Positions 34,739 through 46,856 of a stretch of DNA of 64,000 bases are shown piece by piece. Source of the DNA: Prosapia bicincta. Lineage: Eukaryota > Arthropoda > Insecta > Hemiptera > Cercopidae. The translations under genes and the position numbers were made by a program. Under the pieces are notes generated by a model. The model worked only from the letters and a program-made list of their open reading frames with translations, made no database searches and was not told where the DNA came from. The DNA lies in NCBI GenBank assembly GCA_036971475.1, contig JBAIZL010000376.1:467501-531500 (forward strand), read 5' to 3'. The stretch's first letter is position 1. Every line of letters begins with the position of its first letter.

Positions 34739-35106
34739 AACAAATAATAAAAAACTAAATAATTTAAAAACAATAACTATAGATAACCCCAAGTTCGCAG
34801 GGCATGACCCAAGAAGAAGCGGGGAACAAGGGATTAAAGGAGTTAAATGTAAAGAACAAAAAGGCCAAAAGGCTGAAGTTTACAAATTAAATAAAAAATT
34901 AAAGAAAAACAGTAAAAAAATTAAAAATTTTCAGGGAGTAGATAACAATGATGGTGACCTACAAGGGAAAGAAAATGAGGGTAAAGCGGAATCAACATTG
35001 CGGCTAAGAATTAATAAAATAAAAATGGTTCAGAGACCGGAAATGAAAGAAAGCGAAGTAAGCAAAGGATAGATAAAAGAAAAGAGGAAATTAATTTAAA
35101 AAGGCT
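34739..35106 (+). pseudogene. Gag-protease Lys-rich tail continued after the solo LTR
   Basis: Continues the frame interrupted by the LTR, as shown by D2 where the two parts are contiguous (61354-61736). It encodes a strongly basic, low-complexity tail (KNSKKIKNFQGVDN and similar) ending at a stop near 35106. It has no recognisable domain. Small indels separate the two copies. Confidence 0.55.
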
Positions 35107-35828
35107 AAGCTGAAACAAATACGGGTAGAACCCAAAATTGAAAAATTAAACACTTCAAAAAGAAACAAATTGGCTGCAATAAACATCTCCAAACGACCAA
35201 ACATTCGATAGCCCTGTCGGATTACTAAATCAATAAAATATACAAACCCTAAAACAAGAAAACAAATTGCAAAAATAAAAGAATTTTGACAAATTTTAAG
35301 AAAATATAGAAATAAATTAAAAAATCTGTTAAAATGGATTTAATTTAAACATAATTGCTTATTAGAAAAGAAATGTAAAATGAATTAAATTTTTTCTGAA
35401 GAGGTGAACATCATGTAATAGAATAGATTTAAAAAAATATTATAAATTTAGAAAATTAAACATTTTATAACAATCAGTGGTTGAATTTATTAGAACCATC
35501 CTGTGGTGAAATTAATTAAATAAAATTCATAGAATTTTTTCAATCAATAAAAAGAGCCAAAGATCAAATAAATCACACAGGATTAAGGAAAAAGTTCGTT
35601 AAAAATAATTTTAACCAAGGTATAAGAAATAAGTTAACTCTCAAGTAAGGTAAAAACCCTGTGGTTGGTATTTCAATACGAAGTCCAGGAATTTATTCAC
35701 TGGCAGATCGAGCTCGACACACCACAGGTACCAGGAACTGGTAAGTCGGGTGAGATCATATTTTGACTGCGGTCAGACTGGAGGGTGAGGAACGCGCGTT
35801 TCGGGGTGAAGTTCGTAAAGGCCGCGTC
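35107..35828. other. AT-rich then GC-rich non-coding sequence in D1
   Basis: Shared with D2 (61737-62490). The last ~130 bp is GC-richer, with a GAACGCGCGTTTCGGGG string that may be part of an older element. D2 has about 45 bp more there. No gene is seen. Confidence 0.5.
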
Positions 35829-35829
35829 A

Positions 35830-35892
<63 letters not shown>

Positions 35893-35902
35893 CACACACA
35901 CA
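35829..35902. repeat. Compound CA/TA microsatellite
   Basis: (CA)n followed by (TA)n and a short (CA)n. The D2 counterpart is a long pure (CA)n at 62490-62574. Confidence 0.95.
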
Positions 35903-36260
35903 ATATTTATTTATTTATATTTCTAGCTTCGCCATCAAAAACAAACACACATTCCCCACATTTAAAAACGTACACCTAATAAAAAAAGTACAAAAAGGCC
36001 TCAAAATGACAATCTGGGAACAACTACAAATTTATAAACATAAAAATAATATCATTAACGAACAAATAAAAATAAAAAACGATAAATTATTCAACCTAAT
36101 AGACAATATTAACCCCAAAACAAACATAAAAGAATCGCACTGTGCAGTGAATCCGAAAATAGAACATAACGGCACACCACATGACAACGGGAATTCCACA
36201 CAGTGGCAGTCTACTACAACCCCCGCTCAGTATGCCCGATGATGGAGATAAGAACAGTCT
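35903..36260 (+). pseudogene. Penelope-like element C-terminal fragment (D1)
   Basis: Encodes SFAIKNKHTFPTFKNVHLIKK, KGLKMTIWEQLQIYKH and NDKLFNLIDN, typical of the PLE sequence that follows the GIY-YIG domain (LDVLEELEIYKH-like). It is cut off at its 5' side by the microsatellite. Beyond the stop, GCCCGATGATGGAGATAAG...GAAAG near 36234 looks like the terminal PLE motif. D2 retains only the last part (62575-62870). It differs from the PLE at 22441. Confidence 0.65.
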
Positions 36261-36320
36261 TTGAAAGTTAACTCGCATAAATACCAAGTAAGATTCTTGT
36301 TTTAAGTACATATAGTGAAA

Positions 36321-36322
<2 letters not shown>

Positions 36323-36390
<68 letters not shown>
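36323..36390. repeat. (TA)n microsatellite
   Basis: Pure TA run following the PLE terminus; D2 has a longer, interrupted version at 62897-63014. PLE insertions are often joined to short tandem repeats. Confidence 0.95.
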
Positions 36391-36394
<4 letters not shown>

Positions 36395-36539
36395 AACATA
36401 CAATATGACATACCACCCCTTTTTAATTAAAAGATATTTTGGTGTATAGTAGGAAATAATTATTTCAAAAAGATATTAATTTAACCTGGAATAAAAAATA
36501 TTAACTTAATTTCAAATACAGTAATTAGTTTAATAGTAT

Positions 36540-37145
36540 TTAAGCACTGAATTTGAGTGAGAATGGTCGATCCACATCGTTCTCCCTTCTTGGACAGAAT
36601 CTTGCAGCTCCCACAGCTTCCCAACTCCACCACCAACAGGGCCCTCCAGTCACTTCTCAATGGTTCTTTCAACATCTTCAACTTACTGAACCAGACCCTC
36701 TACATCCCCTACTTGAATTTTACTTCCTTTACCTCCGACTTCCAGGATTAGTCTACCCTCTCTGGCTCTCAGAATTTGACTCCCAATCTTTTGGATTATC
36801 GACGTTTCTCAAAGCATCCCTTTCTCCCTGACTTGTCCACGAATATTTTCCTTTTCTTATTTCGACCAATCCTGGCTTGTAGCCTATCCCTTCTAGTCCT
36901 GGACAATTAAAATATTTTATGCTCTCCCAGACACCTTGTTGTGGAAGTTACATCCTTCTCAGAAAACTCCTACTTTGAGAACCGAACGTAGAGATTGTGA
37001 CTTCAAAACTTTCTGTGGCTTTGCACCTTGTATATTTACCTGTCTGCTGGGTCTCACTTATGGAGTTTCTCGAACATCGCACAGTAATCCCTTGCCGATA
37101 GATTTAAAACCCTACTCATGCTGTCACCTAACAATTGCTGGTTAG
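36540..37145 (+). other. Unidentified conserved block (possible decayed gene or element)
   Basis: Higher GC and lower repetitiveness than its flanks, with only a few differences from 63160-63765. Frames give DPHRSPFLDRILQLPQLPN and DCDFKTFCGFAPCIFTCLLG, neither of which I recognise. No single frame spans it and stops are present, so it could be a pseudogene, an untranslated region or a structured non-coding sequence. Confidence 0.4.
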
Positions 37146-37283
37146 CAAAATGTTTATTTTTGCATACGTTATTTATCTATCTATCCACCCAATACGTAGG
37201 CCTTCATACATTTATATATTACATATATAAATTATATATATAAAAATATTATACACAAATAATACATAATATATTTTAATGCA

Positions 37284-37386
<103 letters not shown>

Positions 37387-38111
37387 CATAACTTTGTAAC
37401 CTGTAAAATTCAACATATAGAATAAAACGAGAATATATTTGTGTAACGAGAAAATGACAATAATAATAATAATAATAATTTTCTAGAGTAATTGTAAATA
37501 ATATAAATACAAAACTAATAATTAGACACAACAAGAACCTTTATTAAAATTATGATATTTATACATAGTAAACTGTTAAGAATAAAGTAAACGACTAACT
37601 AAACTGTTTCGATAATACATTAATTTTATGTAATAATAAGTCATATTAGTAATCGTAAATATAAGCAATATTGTATAGAATGAATTTATATAAAATGGCA
37701 TATAGATAAACATGTAATTATTCTACGATGCTTAGAGATTGTTGCTAGTTTAAATATAGTGGTTTATATTCTTTTAAACACAGCATGTTGTTTGAAGTTT
37801 ATTAAATTTAGAATGAGCTCAATTAATTTCATGCAATGCCCAAAAAATAAATTACCCAACATATGTTTCAAACAACAAAAAATAGTTTCATTAAAATAAC
37901 TTGAATTTCTTACACAAAAGATATTAAAATAATTTAAGGTTAAACTTTTAGGATACAGTTACACATGAGTGTTATTAAGCATACAAATGACAATAACAAC
38001 TTTAGCAACTGTTTTTTTTTAATTTTAAGTAAAAAAACCTCTTGACCACAAAACATTTGATTTAAATTCTTACGTACATTTCGATTGTAAACAACCCAAC
38101 TTCAGAAAAAA
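37387..38111. other. AT-rich end of unit copy 1
   Basis: No gene or repeat family recognised. It adjoins block B, which starts at 38112. The corresponding sequence of copy 2 is deleted or replaced at the right end of the window (63840). Confidence 0.5.
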
Positions 38112-38585
38112 AACTATTACAAGATTAACTATCGAGAAAAATGATTGATTTATTATCGAATTGTACATAAGGATTCAACTAAAACTTTTTTTGTGGTCAA
38201 GAAGTTTTATTTATTTAAAATAAAAAATAGGGTTTTAAACAAAAATGTTTTGAAGGCAATTCCTACCTAGATAAACAACAAAAATTTTATTTGAGTTAGT
38301 TTTTATTAAATAATTACAGTTAGTATAAAGTAGCATAACCTATTCGTTAAAACAGCTGTTCAATGAAATAATATGTTATCACTTATTTCAACATAAATAG
38401 GACGAAATAACTATATAGTAAAACTTAACCTTTTGTGAAATGTTTTTCTGAAATATGTAACTAAAAACAATAATAACAAATTAATAATAATTAATTACTG
38501 ATTTTATATAATGAATTGTTACTTTAAAAAACCTTTTAGTCATTAAGTATCATCCACTACAAGTATTACAAAATCTCTTTGAACT
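38112..38585. repeat. AT-rich edge of the 38 kb unit (copy B)
   Basis: Matches 1-474 with only scattered differences; it marks the start of the second tandem unit. Confidence 0.9.
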
Positions 38586-38637
38586 TGTGTGAATGAATGA
38601 AAAGTATTTTGTCAATTATTGAAAATTTGATTGATAT

Positions 38638-38707
<70 letters not shown>

Positions 38708-39491
38708 CAGAGTATAAAAGCAGAGTGTGAACTAACAGAAGAAATTGAAAACAAATGTTAAACAACGGAAAAAACGTTGTATTTATTTAGAAAGATTCTC
38801 GAAAGCCTGTTTCCAAATATTGCTGTAGGAAACATGTTCTACATCGTTTCTAAACAAAAGCCCTTTATAATTACTCCGGAGAGCCAAAGTAAGTTGGAGA
38901 TGCTTTAAAATTGCTTTTAAGGAGGCTTTAGCACGATAACTTTATTACTTGGAGGCCGTCGTTAGACATCAGTTTGGGCTAAAGTCGTTAAAGCTGAAGC
39001 AGAAAAACGGGGCCGGTTTCTCACTTCATTGTCATTGTAAATTTGTAATAAGGGACTGTGATCGTTTAGGCAGTATTGCGTCTGTTACAGAGAGCAATCA
39101 ATCTTGTTTACACTATGTGGATTGCCATTGGATATGTAGCAATTTACGGCCGAACTCTTTGTTCTCGTTTATCGAATCGCTATTTGTTTGTTCATGATAG
39201 TTAACAAATTTATTTCGTGCAGATATTTAATCAAGATTTTACTAAAAACAATTCTGTGTAAATAAAAATTTTAACGTTTGATAATTAAATTATATTTAGT
39301 AAAATATAGTATACAGAGAAGTTATGTAAAATGTACTGTATAAATGTACTTTTAAAAATAATCAATCAATGTATGTAGTATTCCACTCTCTTGGATAATT
39401 AAATATATAGATGTTAACCTTGAAAGAGTATTGGTTGTCTACTTCTTGTTGGTTTCTTAATACAATGAACACAAGTGTACATACTTTACAA
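38586..39491. other. 907 bp block present in B, absent in A, recurring at window end
   Basis: Interrupts the A/B match between GAACT and ATATTGTG. It includes (TA)n at 38633-38706 followed by a TATAAAAGCAG string. The first ~150 bp recurs at 63841-64000, directly after D2. I recognise no protein; the small frame at 38949-39197 has no similarity I know. It could be an insertion in B or a deletion in A; there are no obvious target duplications. Confidence 0.6.
38713..38723 (+). promoter_or_regulatory. TATA-like box after the TA repeat
   Basis: A TATAAAAGCAG string in non-repetitive context, repeated at the window end (near 63931). No downstream gene is visible, so promoter function is speculative. 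Confidence 0.25.
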
Positions 39492-40258
39492 TATATTGTG
39501 TATGCCGTGGCACATAGCTGCAAATCATTGCATACAGCAAGATATTATGGCACACGGGTTGAAGTCATGAGACAGAGCCAGAATCCATTACACAGAGCTG
39601 GAAGCCATCAATAAGAGCTAGTAGTAGAGCTGGAAGAAATGTCACAGAGCGAGTAACCATAGGAAACACCTCGAAGGCACGTCATAAAACTGGAAATGAT
39701 TAAAACTGAAACAAATGGAACATAGTTGGAAGCCATTGTACACACCCAGAAGCCATGGCACACACCTAGAAGGCGCGGCATATAGGTGAAATCCTTGACA
39801 CAGAGCAAGAAGCCATTGGAGAAAGCTCGAAGGCACGACATTAAGCTGGAATGATTAAAACTGAAACAAATGGAACATAGTTGGAAGCTATCGTACACAC
39901 CCAGAAGCCATGGCACATACCTAGAAGGCGCGGCATGTAGCTGAAATCCTTGACACAGAGCAAGAAGCCATAGGAGAAAGCTCGAAGGCACGTCATTAAG
40001 CTGGAATGATTAAAACTGAAACAAATGGAACATAGTTGGAAGCCACTGTACACACCAAGAAGTCATTGCACACAAGTAGAGAAGGCTACAGGGTAGATGG
40101 GAGGGAGCCAATAGGAAAGCCGGATTTGTTACCCCCACCACAGATGGCGGCGCCCATATGGCGGAAACAAGATGGCGTCTCGCTCTAGTGTCCTAACCTA
40201 AGAAAAAGTGTTGTATGCTTAGAGTGTATTTTGGTTAGATGTGGGGGTGGGTTCGCCC
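39492..40258. repeat. Outer satellite (minus) and GATGGCG spacer, copy B
   Basis: Equivalent of 475-935. The minus-orientation satellite (39500-40077) has about 300 bp of extra monomers compared with A. The short spacer (40078-40258) retains the GATGGCG and CCTAACCTAAG strings. Confidence 0.8.
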
Positions 40259-41642
40259 CAGCTATCTGTTATGGCTTCCAGCTCTGTGTTGTGACATCTG
40301 GCTATGTGTTATGGCTTCCAGCTCTGTGTTTTGGCATCTCCAGCTCTGTGCCTTAGCTACGAGCTCTGTGTTATAGCCTTCAGCTATCTGTTGTGGCTTC
40401 CAGCTCTGTGTTGTGACATCTAGCTATGTGTTATGGCTTCCGGCTCTTTGCCATGGCCTCTAGATATGTGTTATGGCTTCCAGCTTTGTGTTTTGGCATC
40501 TCCAGCTCTGTGTTACGGCTTCCATCTCTGTATTGTGGGATCTAGCTATGTGTTATGGCTTCCAGCTCTGTGTCATGGCTTCAAGCTCTGTGAAATGGCT
40601 TCTTCCTCTGTGTCAAGGATTTCAGCTATATGCCGCGCCTTCTAGGTGTGTGTCAAGGCTTCTGGGTGTGTGCAATGTGTCAAGGCTTCCAACTATGTTC
40701 CATTTGTTTCAGTTTTAATCATTCCAGTTTTATGACGTGCCTTCGAGCTTTCTCCTATGGCTTCTTGCTCTGTGTCAAGGATTTCAGCTACATGCCGCGC
40801 CTTCTAGGTGTGTGCCATGGCTTCTGGGTGTGTACAATGGCTTCCAACTATGTTCCATTTCCAGCTTTATGACGTACCTTCGAGCTTTCTCCTATGGCTT
40901 CTTGCTCTGTGTCATGGATTTCAGCTATATGCCGCGCCTTCTAGGTGTATGCCATGGCTTCTGGGTATGTACAATGGCTTCCAACTATGTTCAATTTCCA
41001 GCTTTATGACGTGCCTTCGAGCTTTCTCCTATGGCTTCATGCTCTGTGTTAAGGATTTCAGCTATATGCCGCGTTCTAGGTGTGTGCCATGGCTTCTGGG
41101 TGTGTACAATGGCTTCCAACTATGTTCCATTTGTTTCAGTTTTAATCATTCCAGCTTAATGACGTGCCTTCGAGCTTTATCCTATGGCTTCTTGCTCTGT
41201 GTCAAAGATTTCAGCTACATGCCGTGCCTTCTGGGTGTGTCCAATGGCTTCCAACTTTGTTCCATCTCCAGCTTTATGACGTGCCTTCGAGCTTTCTCCT
41301 ATGGCATGTTTCTCTGTGTCAAGGATTTCAGCTATATGCCGCGCCTTCTAGGTGTGTGCCATGGCTTCTGGGTATGTACAATGGCTTCCACCTATGTTCA
41401 ATTTCCAGCTTTATGACGTGCCTTCGAGCTTTCTAATATGGCATCTTGCTCTGTTTCCAGGAATTTAGTTAAATGAAGCGCCTTCTAGGTCTGTGCCATG
41501 GCTTCTGGGTGTGTACAATGGCTTCCAACTATGTTCCATTTGTTTCAGTTTTAATCATTCAGCTTTTTTGACGTGCTTTCGAGCTTTCTCCTATGGCTTC
41601 TTGCTCTGTGTCAAGGATTTCAGCTATATGCCGCGCCTTCTA
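40259..41642 (+). repeat. Higher-order satellite, left arm of copy B
   Basis: Same 20 bp-based higher-order array as 936-1913. It runs uninterrupted to the spacer; its last 13 bases GCCGCGCCTTCTA (41630-41642) are the pre-insertion site of the LINE-A found in copy A. Confidence 0.9.
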
Positions 41643-42118
41643 GGTGTGTGAGTAGAAAGGCTACAGGGTAGATGGATCGCTTAGGAGGGAGCCAATAGGA
41701 AAGCCGGATTTGTTACCCCCTTTCCAAGACGGCGGCGCTCATATGACGTTAACAAAACGGCGTCTCGCTCTAGTGTCCTAACCTAAGAAAAAGTGTTGTA
41801 TGCTTAGAGTGTATTTAGGTTAGATGTGGGGGTGGGTTCGCCCGGGGGGGTTGTTTTTAATAATATATGAAATTGCCAAAAAATGATCGGTTGGATCAAA
41901 TGACCAACGTTTCAACTTATCAACAGTGAAACACTGTCTTACGCTAAGTTTAACCGACCAACTTGCACACATATCAATCGATCAACAATTACGTACTTAA
42001 CAACAACAACCTAAACTTAAAGAGAAAATAAAAACTATAAATAACAAAATAAAAACAAAAAACAATATAACAATAAATAAATGATAACAGTATGTAAAAC
42101 AATAATAGGTAGCAATTT

Positions 42119-42187
<69 letters not shown>

Positions 42188-43190
42188 CTTTTCCAGGCGA
42201 AAAACCTATCGAGGTTATCATCGCCTAACTAAAATTTTATTTTAAATAAATATTTCAAAACAAAACTAACCAACTAAGCAAAATAAAATAAATGTTTAAT
42301 ACTAAATGTAACTAAAAAGAAAGAAACTAAAATTATATATAATTTAAATATTATTAAATAGATTCAGGTGGCGTGGGTTATTTAGGTTAGATGTGGGGGC
42401 GGGTTCGCCCGGGGGGTTGTTTTTAATAATATATGAAATTGCCAAAAAATGATCGGTTGGATCAAATGACCAACGTTTCAACTTATCAACAGTGAAACAC
42501 TGTCTTACGCTAAGTTTAACCGACCAACTTGCACACATATCAATCGATCAACAATTACGTAGATTCCAAATACCCAACAGTCTTTGCGGAAATTGACCAA
42601 TTTCCTGTTGACCAATTGCAGGGGCTCGGTAGTGCTGTCAAACCCAAGTCACTTAGATGGCCTGGAAACTAGCCCTAAGCGTGTTGTGGGTTAGGGGTGA
42701 GTTTTGTGGGTCAATGGGGATAGATGTCATAGAGTCCTAACCTAACTCATCCTTAAGTGTTGTATGTGTTTGGAGTGTATGCTAGATATATGTGAGGTGG
42801 GTCAGGGGATGGGGGTAGTTTATAATAATAAGGGGGATAGATGCCATAGAGTCCTAATCCAACTCATCTTTAGGTGTTGTATGTGTTTGGAGTGTATGCT
42901 GGATATATGTGGGGTGGGTCAGGGGGATGGGGATAGTTTATAGTAATAATATATGAAAGCATCAAAAAATGATCGGATAGATCAAATTACCAACGCTTCA
43001 ACTAAACAACAGTGAAACACTGTCTTACGCTAAGTTTAACCGACCAATTTACACTCATTTCAATCGACCAATAATTACTTTAAATTTAAATAGTCAACAG
43101 TCTGTTGCGGTGAATCGACCTATCACTTTGAAGGGGCTCGGTATGCTTACGTCTGCCGGACGCCTAGCATGTAAGCACGTCTCAGTAAGA
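41643..43190 (+). repeat. Left-arm spacer module, copy B, with a 377 bp interruption
   Basis: Matches 4442-5400. About 182 bp of it (41815-41996) is repeated at 42380-42561, on either side of inserted LINE-derived sequence. The ~115 bp internal tandem duplication seen in A is also present (about 42716-42950). Confidence 0.82.
41997..42376 (-). mobile_element. Transplanted LINE-B 3' UTR / microsatellite / LINE-A 3' end segment
   Basis: From about 42018 to 42374 the sequence copies 44608-44965: the end of the LINE-B 3' UTR, a CA/TA microsatellite, the LINE-A 3' hairpin (42196-42225) and the first 150 bp of LINE-A. It cuts off within the LINE-A ORF2 tail. Because it carries the junction between two unrelated insertions, it arose by copying the 44.6 kb locus, not by transposition. 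Confidence 0.8.
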
Positions 43191-44446
43191 CGTGTAGGCT
43201 TATATACTATATTAAGCCAACATGCATGATAGCCCTATATAGTAAGTTAAACAAATATTCATTTAAACCTACATAGATTTATATACTATGTTTAGCCAAT
43301 ATGTATGATAGCCCACATACTGTGTTAAACAAATATGCATGTAAGCCTACATACATACTATGCTAAGCCGACATACATGAATCTCTACATGCGCCTACTA
43401 TACGGCCTACTATGTCGGTAAACCACTGGCCAAAGCCTTTATGATCTGAGCTATACACTCATTTACACCTCTTCAAGGTATTTTCTATCAGGTAGAGCCT
43501 CAGGCAGGCAACCGTATAGTTCATATGGGAAGTACTATATGGTATAGCTACCAATGCATACCACCATAGCTATGTAAAGGCAGCTACCAGTGCGTAACCT
43601 ATCACGCCCACATAGGTGACGGTCAACAAATAATACAATATCATTAAAAAGTCACGCAGCCTATATACATACAGTGCTAAGCCAACATTCATGTTAACCT
43701 ATTAAGGCTTATATACTATGTTAAGCCAGCATGCAATATACTCTAAATAACCCTTTATACTGTGGTAAACAAATATGCAGGTTAACCTATATACATCCTG
43801 TATTAAGATAATATCTCCGTTACCCACATAGGTCTATATACTATGTTAAGCCAACATACGTGATAGCCCTATAAAGTGTGTTAAACAAAGATGCGTGTAA
43901 ACCAAATAAATACTATGCTAAGCCACCATGCATGCTATCATACATAGGCGTATATACTATGTAAGGCCTACATACATGATAGCCTACGTACTGTGTTAAA
44001 CAAATATGTGTGTAAGCCTGCATACACATTATGCTAAGCCGACATACATGATTCCCTACAAAGGACTACAAATTATAATATAACACATTATATCCAATGC
44101 AAAGTTTAGCTAATGGTTATCACGCAGTATCCGACGAGTAGCCTGACTACAAGTTAACACATAGTATCCGATACATAGCCTGGCTAATCATTAACACATA
44201 GTATCAGATGAGTAGCTCGCCTACAAATTACCACATAATACCCGATACAAAGCTTAGCTAATCATTAACGCATAGTATTCGATGCATAGCGAAGGGTTAA
44301 CATATAGTATCCGATGCATAGCTAGGCTAATGGTTAACTATTGGTTAGCTTGACTATGGGTTAACACATAATATCCGATGTGTAGCTTGACTAATGGTTA
44401 ACACATAATATCCGATGTGTAGCTTGACTAGTGGTTAACACATGAT
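43190..44446 (+). repeat. AT-rich motif block and 37 bp satellite, left arm of copy B
   Basis: Equivalent of 5400-6762, with several small deletions relative to A around 43780-43980. It ends at the LINE-B 3' end, at the same point in the satellite as in A. Confidence 0.82.
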
Positions 44447-44709
44447 TTTTTTTCCTGGCGAAAAACCAACTGGGGTTGTTATCAACAAAATCTAACACGG
44501 AACGCAGCATTAAAAAAACAAATAAATGTAAATACAACAAAAATTACAAAAGAGAAAACAACAATAAATAACAAACAAAAAAACAACAAATCTAACAAAA
44601 TAAAAACTTAAAGAGAAAATAAAAACTATAAATAACAAAATAAAAACAAAAAACAATATAACAATAAATAAATGATAACAGTATGTAAAACAATAATAGG
44701 TAGCAATTT

Positions 44710-44777
<68 letters not shown>
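44447..44777 (-). mobile_element. LINE-B 3' UTR remnant (copy B) with CA/TA microsatellite
   Basis: The T run and TGGCGAAAAACCAACTGGGG hairpin side match 6763 onward, but the second hairpin strand is damaged. Only the A-rich 3' UTR survives; at the microsatellite (44710-44777) the sequence joins the LINE-A 3' end. The shared insertion point with copy A shows that LINE-B was present before the duplication. Confidence 0.8.
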
Positions 44778-44779
<2 letters not shown>

Positions 44780-44934
44780 TTTTCCAGGCGAAAAACCTAT
44801 CGAGGTTATCATCGCCTAACTAAAATTTTATTTTAAATAAATATTTCAAAACAAAACTAACCAACTAAACAAAATAAAATAAATGTTTAATACTAAATGT
44901 AACTAAAAAGAAAGAAACTAAAATTATATATAAT

Positions 44935-46154
44935 TTAAATATTATTAAATAGATTCAGGTGGCGTAAGAAAGCGATGACACGGTCGATAGCCGTGACATC
45001 GTCCCCTAAAACCACCTTTAAACTACCTCGAAGATCGTAACGTACATACAAATCGCTCAACTCATCACAATCATGCAGGATATGCTTGATTGTAATATTG
45101 CTTCTACAAAACGGACATAATGGTGGATCCTCATGTCGCACCAACCATCCATGCGTTAACAAAGCGTGGCCGATGCGAAGTCGAGTAACCACCACTTCCT
45201 CCCTACAATTCGAACGAACAGATGTCCTCCATGGTCGGACGGTATTTTTGATGTCCCTCAGCTTGTTTCTATTTACATTTTGCCATTCTTCATTCCAAAC
45301 AGAGAATAGTATAGTTTTAACATTGCATACAAAATCTGATGCCATCACACGTTGTGTCGATGGCAACACACCTGTAGCGATGTCTATAACCAAAGGGTTC
45401 TTAGTGTACATTTCCTGAATAGCCTGAAGAGCACTTTTGGAATCACAACACACAAGATATTTAGATTTTGCAGACGGAATTGATCTTAAAGCTTGGAAAA
45501 TTGCATAAAGTTCTGCAGTAAAAACGCTACAGGCTGAGGGCAATCCGTAAGTGAAAGTTTGTCCTTCCATATAAAATGCACAACCTATCCCATTGTCCAG
45601 TTTTGAACCGTCTGTGAATATAGTCACAGTATGTGGTGAGTTTGTTGAATCTGCAAAAACTCCTGACAATAAATAACGTCAGGAGTATTGTGTTTTAGGT
45701 ACATGGACAATGAGAAGTCACATTTTGGCTTATGTATTGTCCATGGAGGGATGTAGCATGATGTTCGTTCGAATATAGGAGGATGTTCTAAATTTAGATT
45801 CCTAAAAATGCGCAACGTTCTTATTCCGAAGGGAACAGTTAAACGTTGACGCACATTGTAACGATCCTCGAGGTAGTTATCAAAAACTGCTTTGAATGCC
45901 GGATGTTTAGGTTTACTTCGAAGACCAGTGTGATATGAAATTTGTAGCATTTGACGTCGCATAGAGAGAGATGGTTCTCCAGCTTCAACTAGAAGGCTGG
46001 AGATTGGGCTTGATCTAAAAGCACCAGTAGAAAGTCTAAGGCCAGCGTGATGTATTGAATCCAGGAGTTTCAGAACCGTAGGTCGAGCAGATGAATAGGC
46101 TATACAGCCGTAATCTATGCGCGTTCTTACAACGGCGCGATAGAAACGGAGCAT
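44935..46154 (-). pseudogene. LINE-A copy 3 ORF2: RT C-terminal part and RNase H
   Basis: Two overlapping open stretches. 45624-46154 is the RT thumb/connection (YRAVVRTRIDYGCIAYSSAR). 44935-45669 is RNase H and the cysteine-rich tail (TDGSKLDNGIG, AELYAIF, CDSKSAL, CPFC). They are joined by a frameshift near 45640. A deletion fuses KNPLVIDI to ATGVLPST and removes the WVPGHCG block with its conserved His, so RNase H should be inactive. Confidence 0.88.
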
Positions 46155-46197
46155 ACAGGTTCTGTCTGCTCCCCAATTTGTACCACTTAGAACTCTC

Positions 46198-46842
46198 TTA
46201 CTTCTTACTTCTTATTACGAGCTTCCAAGGTTGGCCTCGATGGCTCGATGTCTCCTATACACACACTCTGCCAATGGCCAGAAACAACTTTCTTTCAAGA
46301 TTCTGTCCAGGGTACATTCCCGTCCTAGTTGCTTTATCAAGGGACTCCTTGTTGCTGCTGTTACAGGACACTTCAAAAGTATGTGCTCTAATGTTTCCTC
46401 TTCTTGCTTGCACACTCCACAGATAGAGTCGTTAGTAATATGAAACCTTTTCAAATATGTATTGGTGACAATGTGTCCCATACGAGCTCGTGCCGCAAAA
46501 GATGCCACTGAACGTGATAATGACTTGAAGATCTTTGGATCGTTAGGTTGTTTTTGTAATGAATAATATTCGCGCCCAGTATTGCATTCTCTCCATTTCT
46601 TTCTCCAACAGATGTGAGATTCTTTATCAACTGCCTCTTTGCAATTAGTTAAGGAGTAACAACTTTCAGGAGATGGAAACAAGTTGCAAGACGCCTTGGC
46701 AGATCTGTCAGCTTCCTCATTCCCAGGAACACCACAATGACTGGGGATCCATTGAAATACAATATTTTTCTGTTCTAAGTTTTTTAACAATTTAGTTATT
46801 TCAGATGTTCGAAAATGGTAGCTGTAGTGTGCTGTCTACATT
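46198..46842 (-). mobile_element. Nested, 5'-truncated LINE of a different family (645 bp)
   Basis: Inserted in LINE-A ORF2 with a 14 bp target duplication CACTTAGAACTCTC (46184-46197 and 46843-46856). The 3' end on the minus strand consists of short TAAGAAG-type repeats, a simple-repeat tail instead of the LINE-A hairpin. Only the RNase H C terminus and zinc-like tail remain. It is absent from the matching LINE-A position in the other copies. Confidence 0.9.
46215..46790 (-). pseudogene. Nested LINE: RNase H C terminus and cysteine tail
   Basis: An open frame of 191 codons, 5'-truncated. It starts in RNase H (NIVFQWIPSHCGVPGNEEAD with the conserved His and last Asp), then a linker, then CGVCKQEEETLEHILLKCP, a Cys-Cys-His-Cys arrangement common after RNase H in LINEs of the I and related clades. 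The frame is undamaged, which suggests recent insertion. The RT domain is not present. Confidence 0.8.
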
Positions 46843-46856
46843 CACTTAGAACTCTC

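Noticed and set aside
35763..35979. Thr-His and Tyr-Ile repeat proteins
   Set aside because: Translations of CA/TA microsatellites; likewise near 37232, 38566, 62371 and 63733.
38949..39197. 82-codon frame in the B-specific block
   Set aside because: No recognisable similarity, no homologous context and no supporting signals.
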